A stretch of DNA of 64,000 nucleotides from Gracilibacillus suaedae (GTDB taxonomy: Bacteria > Bacillota > Bacilli > Bacillales > Amphibacillaceae), in NCBI RefSeq assembly GCF_017599345.1, contig NZ_JAGFVL010000012.1:1-64000 (forward strand). Direction: 5' to 3'. The notes under the pieces are model-generated. The model did not search any database. It was not told the DNA's origin and was given only the letters and a program-made list of their open reading frames with translations. A program made the position numbers and the translations under genes. Below are positions 63,683 through 64,000 of this stretch, piece after piece (positions within the stretch are counted from its first letter, which is position 1; each line of letters begins with the position of its first letter).

Positions 63683-64000
63683 GTACATTCACCTCCGGAT
63701 CTCCGTCCCAACGGTCTGTGTAAACCCAGCAACGTACTTCGCTACCATCTGCCTGAGTATCTAGACTTGGCAATTCTTTTTCGCATAACTCTGTGGCAAA
63801 CGGACAACGTGGTGCAAAACGACAGCCGACAGGCATATCTTTTGGACTTGGTACATTGCCTTTGATAGGCTCTAATTCATCTACATCGGTATCATGTCTA
63901 GGGATAGAATTAAGTAACCCTACCGTATATGGATGTTTAGGAGATTTAAATATTGATTTAACATCTTGGTATTCTACTACTTTACCACCGTACATAACAG
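63651..64000 (-). CDS. Peptide/nickel-family ABC transporter ATP-binding protein (OppD/DppD type), partial
   Basis: Only the C-terminal about 115 residues are in the window; the gene continues past position 64000. MYGGKVVEYQDVKSIF and HPYTVGLLNSIPR begin the oligo-HPY domain; GCRFAPRCPFATELCEKELP is its cysteine cluster. It overlaps the OppF-like gene by about 30 nt and should be the first ATPase of the same operon. Confidence 0.9.
   Translation of the reverse strand, partial: VMYGGKVVEYQDVKSIFKSPKHPYTVGLLNSIPRHDTDVDELEPIKGNVPSPKDMPVGCRFAPRCPFATELCEKELPSLDTQADGSEVRCWVYTDRWDGDPEVNVRESKRTAESE

Noticed and set aside
1-64000. CRISPR arrays, prophage, IS transposases, toxin-antitoxin pairs, restriction systems, tRNA genes
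   Set aside because: Looked for and not found; the repeats present are irregularly spaced, intergenic and lack spacer/repeat periodicity.

Overview
The window is a low-GC Firmicutes chromosome segment from the family Bacillaceae. The evidence is gene content and order that follow the ytfP-murJ / ytmP-trmB / ytoP-ytpPQR-sftA-murC / ytxGHJ / aroA-ccpA-motPS / acuCBA / tyrS-rpsD-ytsP-ezrA-nifZ-thiI-sspA / ytcJ-nadK-ytfIJ-ytxK-ackA neighbourhood of Bacillus, a spore gene set (alpha/beta SASP, YtfJ), a sigma-B-type and a sigma-G-type promoter, and a T-box in front of tyrS. A Na+-type stator (MotPS), an AGCS symporter and acidic secreted lipoproteins suggest a halotolerant or alkaliphilic relative (Gracilibacillus/Oceanobacillus-like). 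The species cannot be fixed from this sequence alone. I see no phage, transposase, CRISPR array or tRNA gene.

Layout. 1-200: 5S rRNA end of an rRNA operon with its terminator. 0.2-11.5 kb: structured repeat, small ORF plus YidC, YtfP flavoprotein, MurJ flippase, RsuA-type pseudouridine synthase (apparent AUU start), K+ channel, ThpR, YtlQ, YtmP, YtzH, TrmB. 11.6-21.9 kb: YtoP, DUF84 NTPase, YtpP, YtpQ, YtpR, SftA, MurC, YtxG, YtxH, YtxJ. 21.9-31 kb: large FtsA-like protein, DAHP synthase/chorismate mutase, CcpA, MotP, MotS and the AcuABC module. 31-39 kb: class A PBP, T-box plus TyrS, and a cytochrome bd operon with two tiny membrane-protein genes (31-aa leader gene and CydS). 39-46.6 kb: accessory part with AGCS symporter, phosphonate-type ABC transporter, sulfotransferase and a decayed DUF2200 gene. 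46.6-59.6 kb: RpsD, fRMsr, EzrA, NifZ/ThiI, SASP, YtcJ, NAD kinase, YtfI/YtfJ, YtxK, AckA. 59.9-64 kb: peptide-binding lipoprotein, small membrane protein, and the ATPase genes of a peptide/nickel-family ABC importer running off the end.

How genes work together. CcpA (25.7 kb) probably activates ackA, which has a one-mismatch cre about 56 bp upstream of its predicted start point, and acetate metabolism is represented again by acuABC. Envelope functions cluster (YidC, MurJ, MurC, PBP, EzrA, SftA, FtsA-like). NifZ and ThiI form a sulfur-transfer pair for tRNA 4-thiouridine and thiamine.

The most unusual content is non-coding. At least ten complete or partial copies of a roughly 100-165 bp structured repeat lie between genes; the fuller ones are bounded by TTTATC, with an outer stem showing compensatory base changes and a second hairpin. 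One pair sits inside the ytxGH|ytxJ operon. A second, terminator-ended repeat family (three copies) and a third family with GCGGACAT terminal inverted repeats also occur. Two genes appear to use AUU start codons behind good Shine-Dalgarno sequences.
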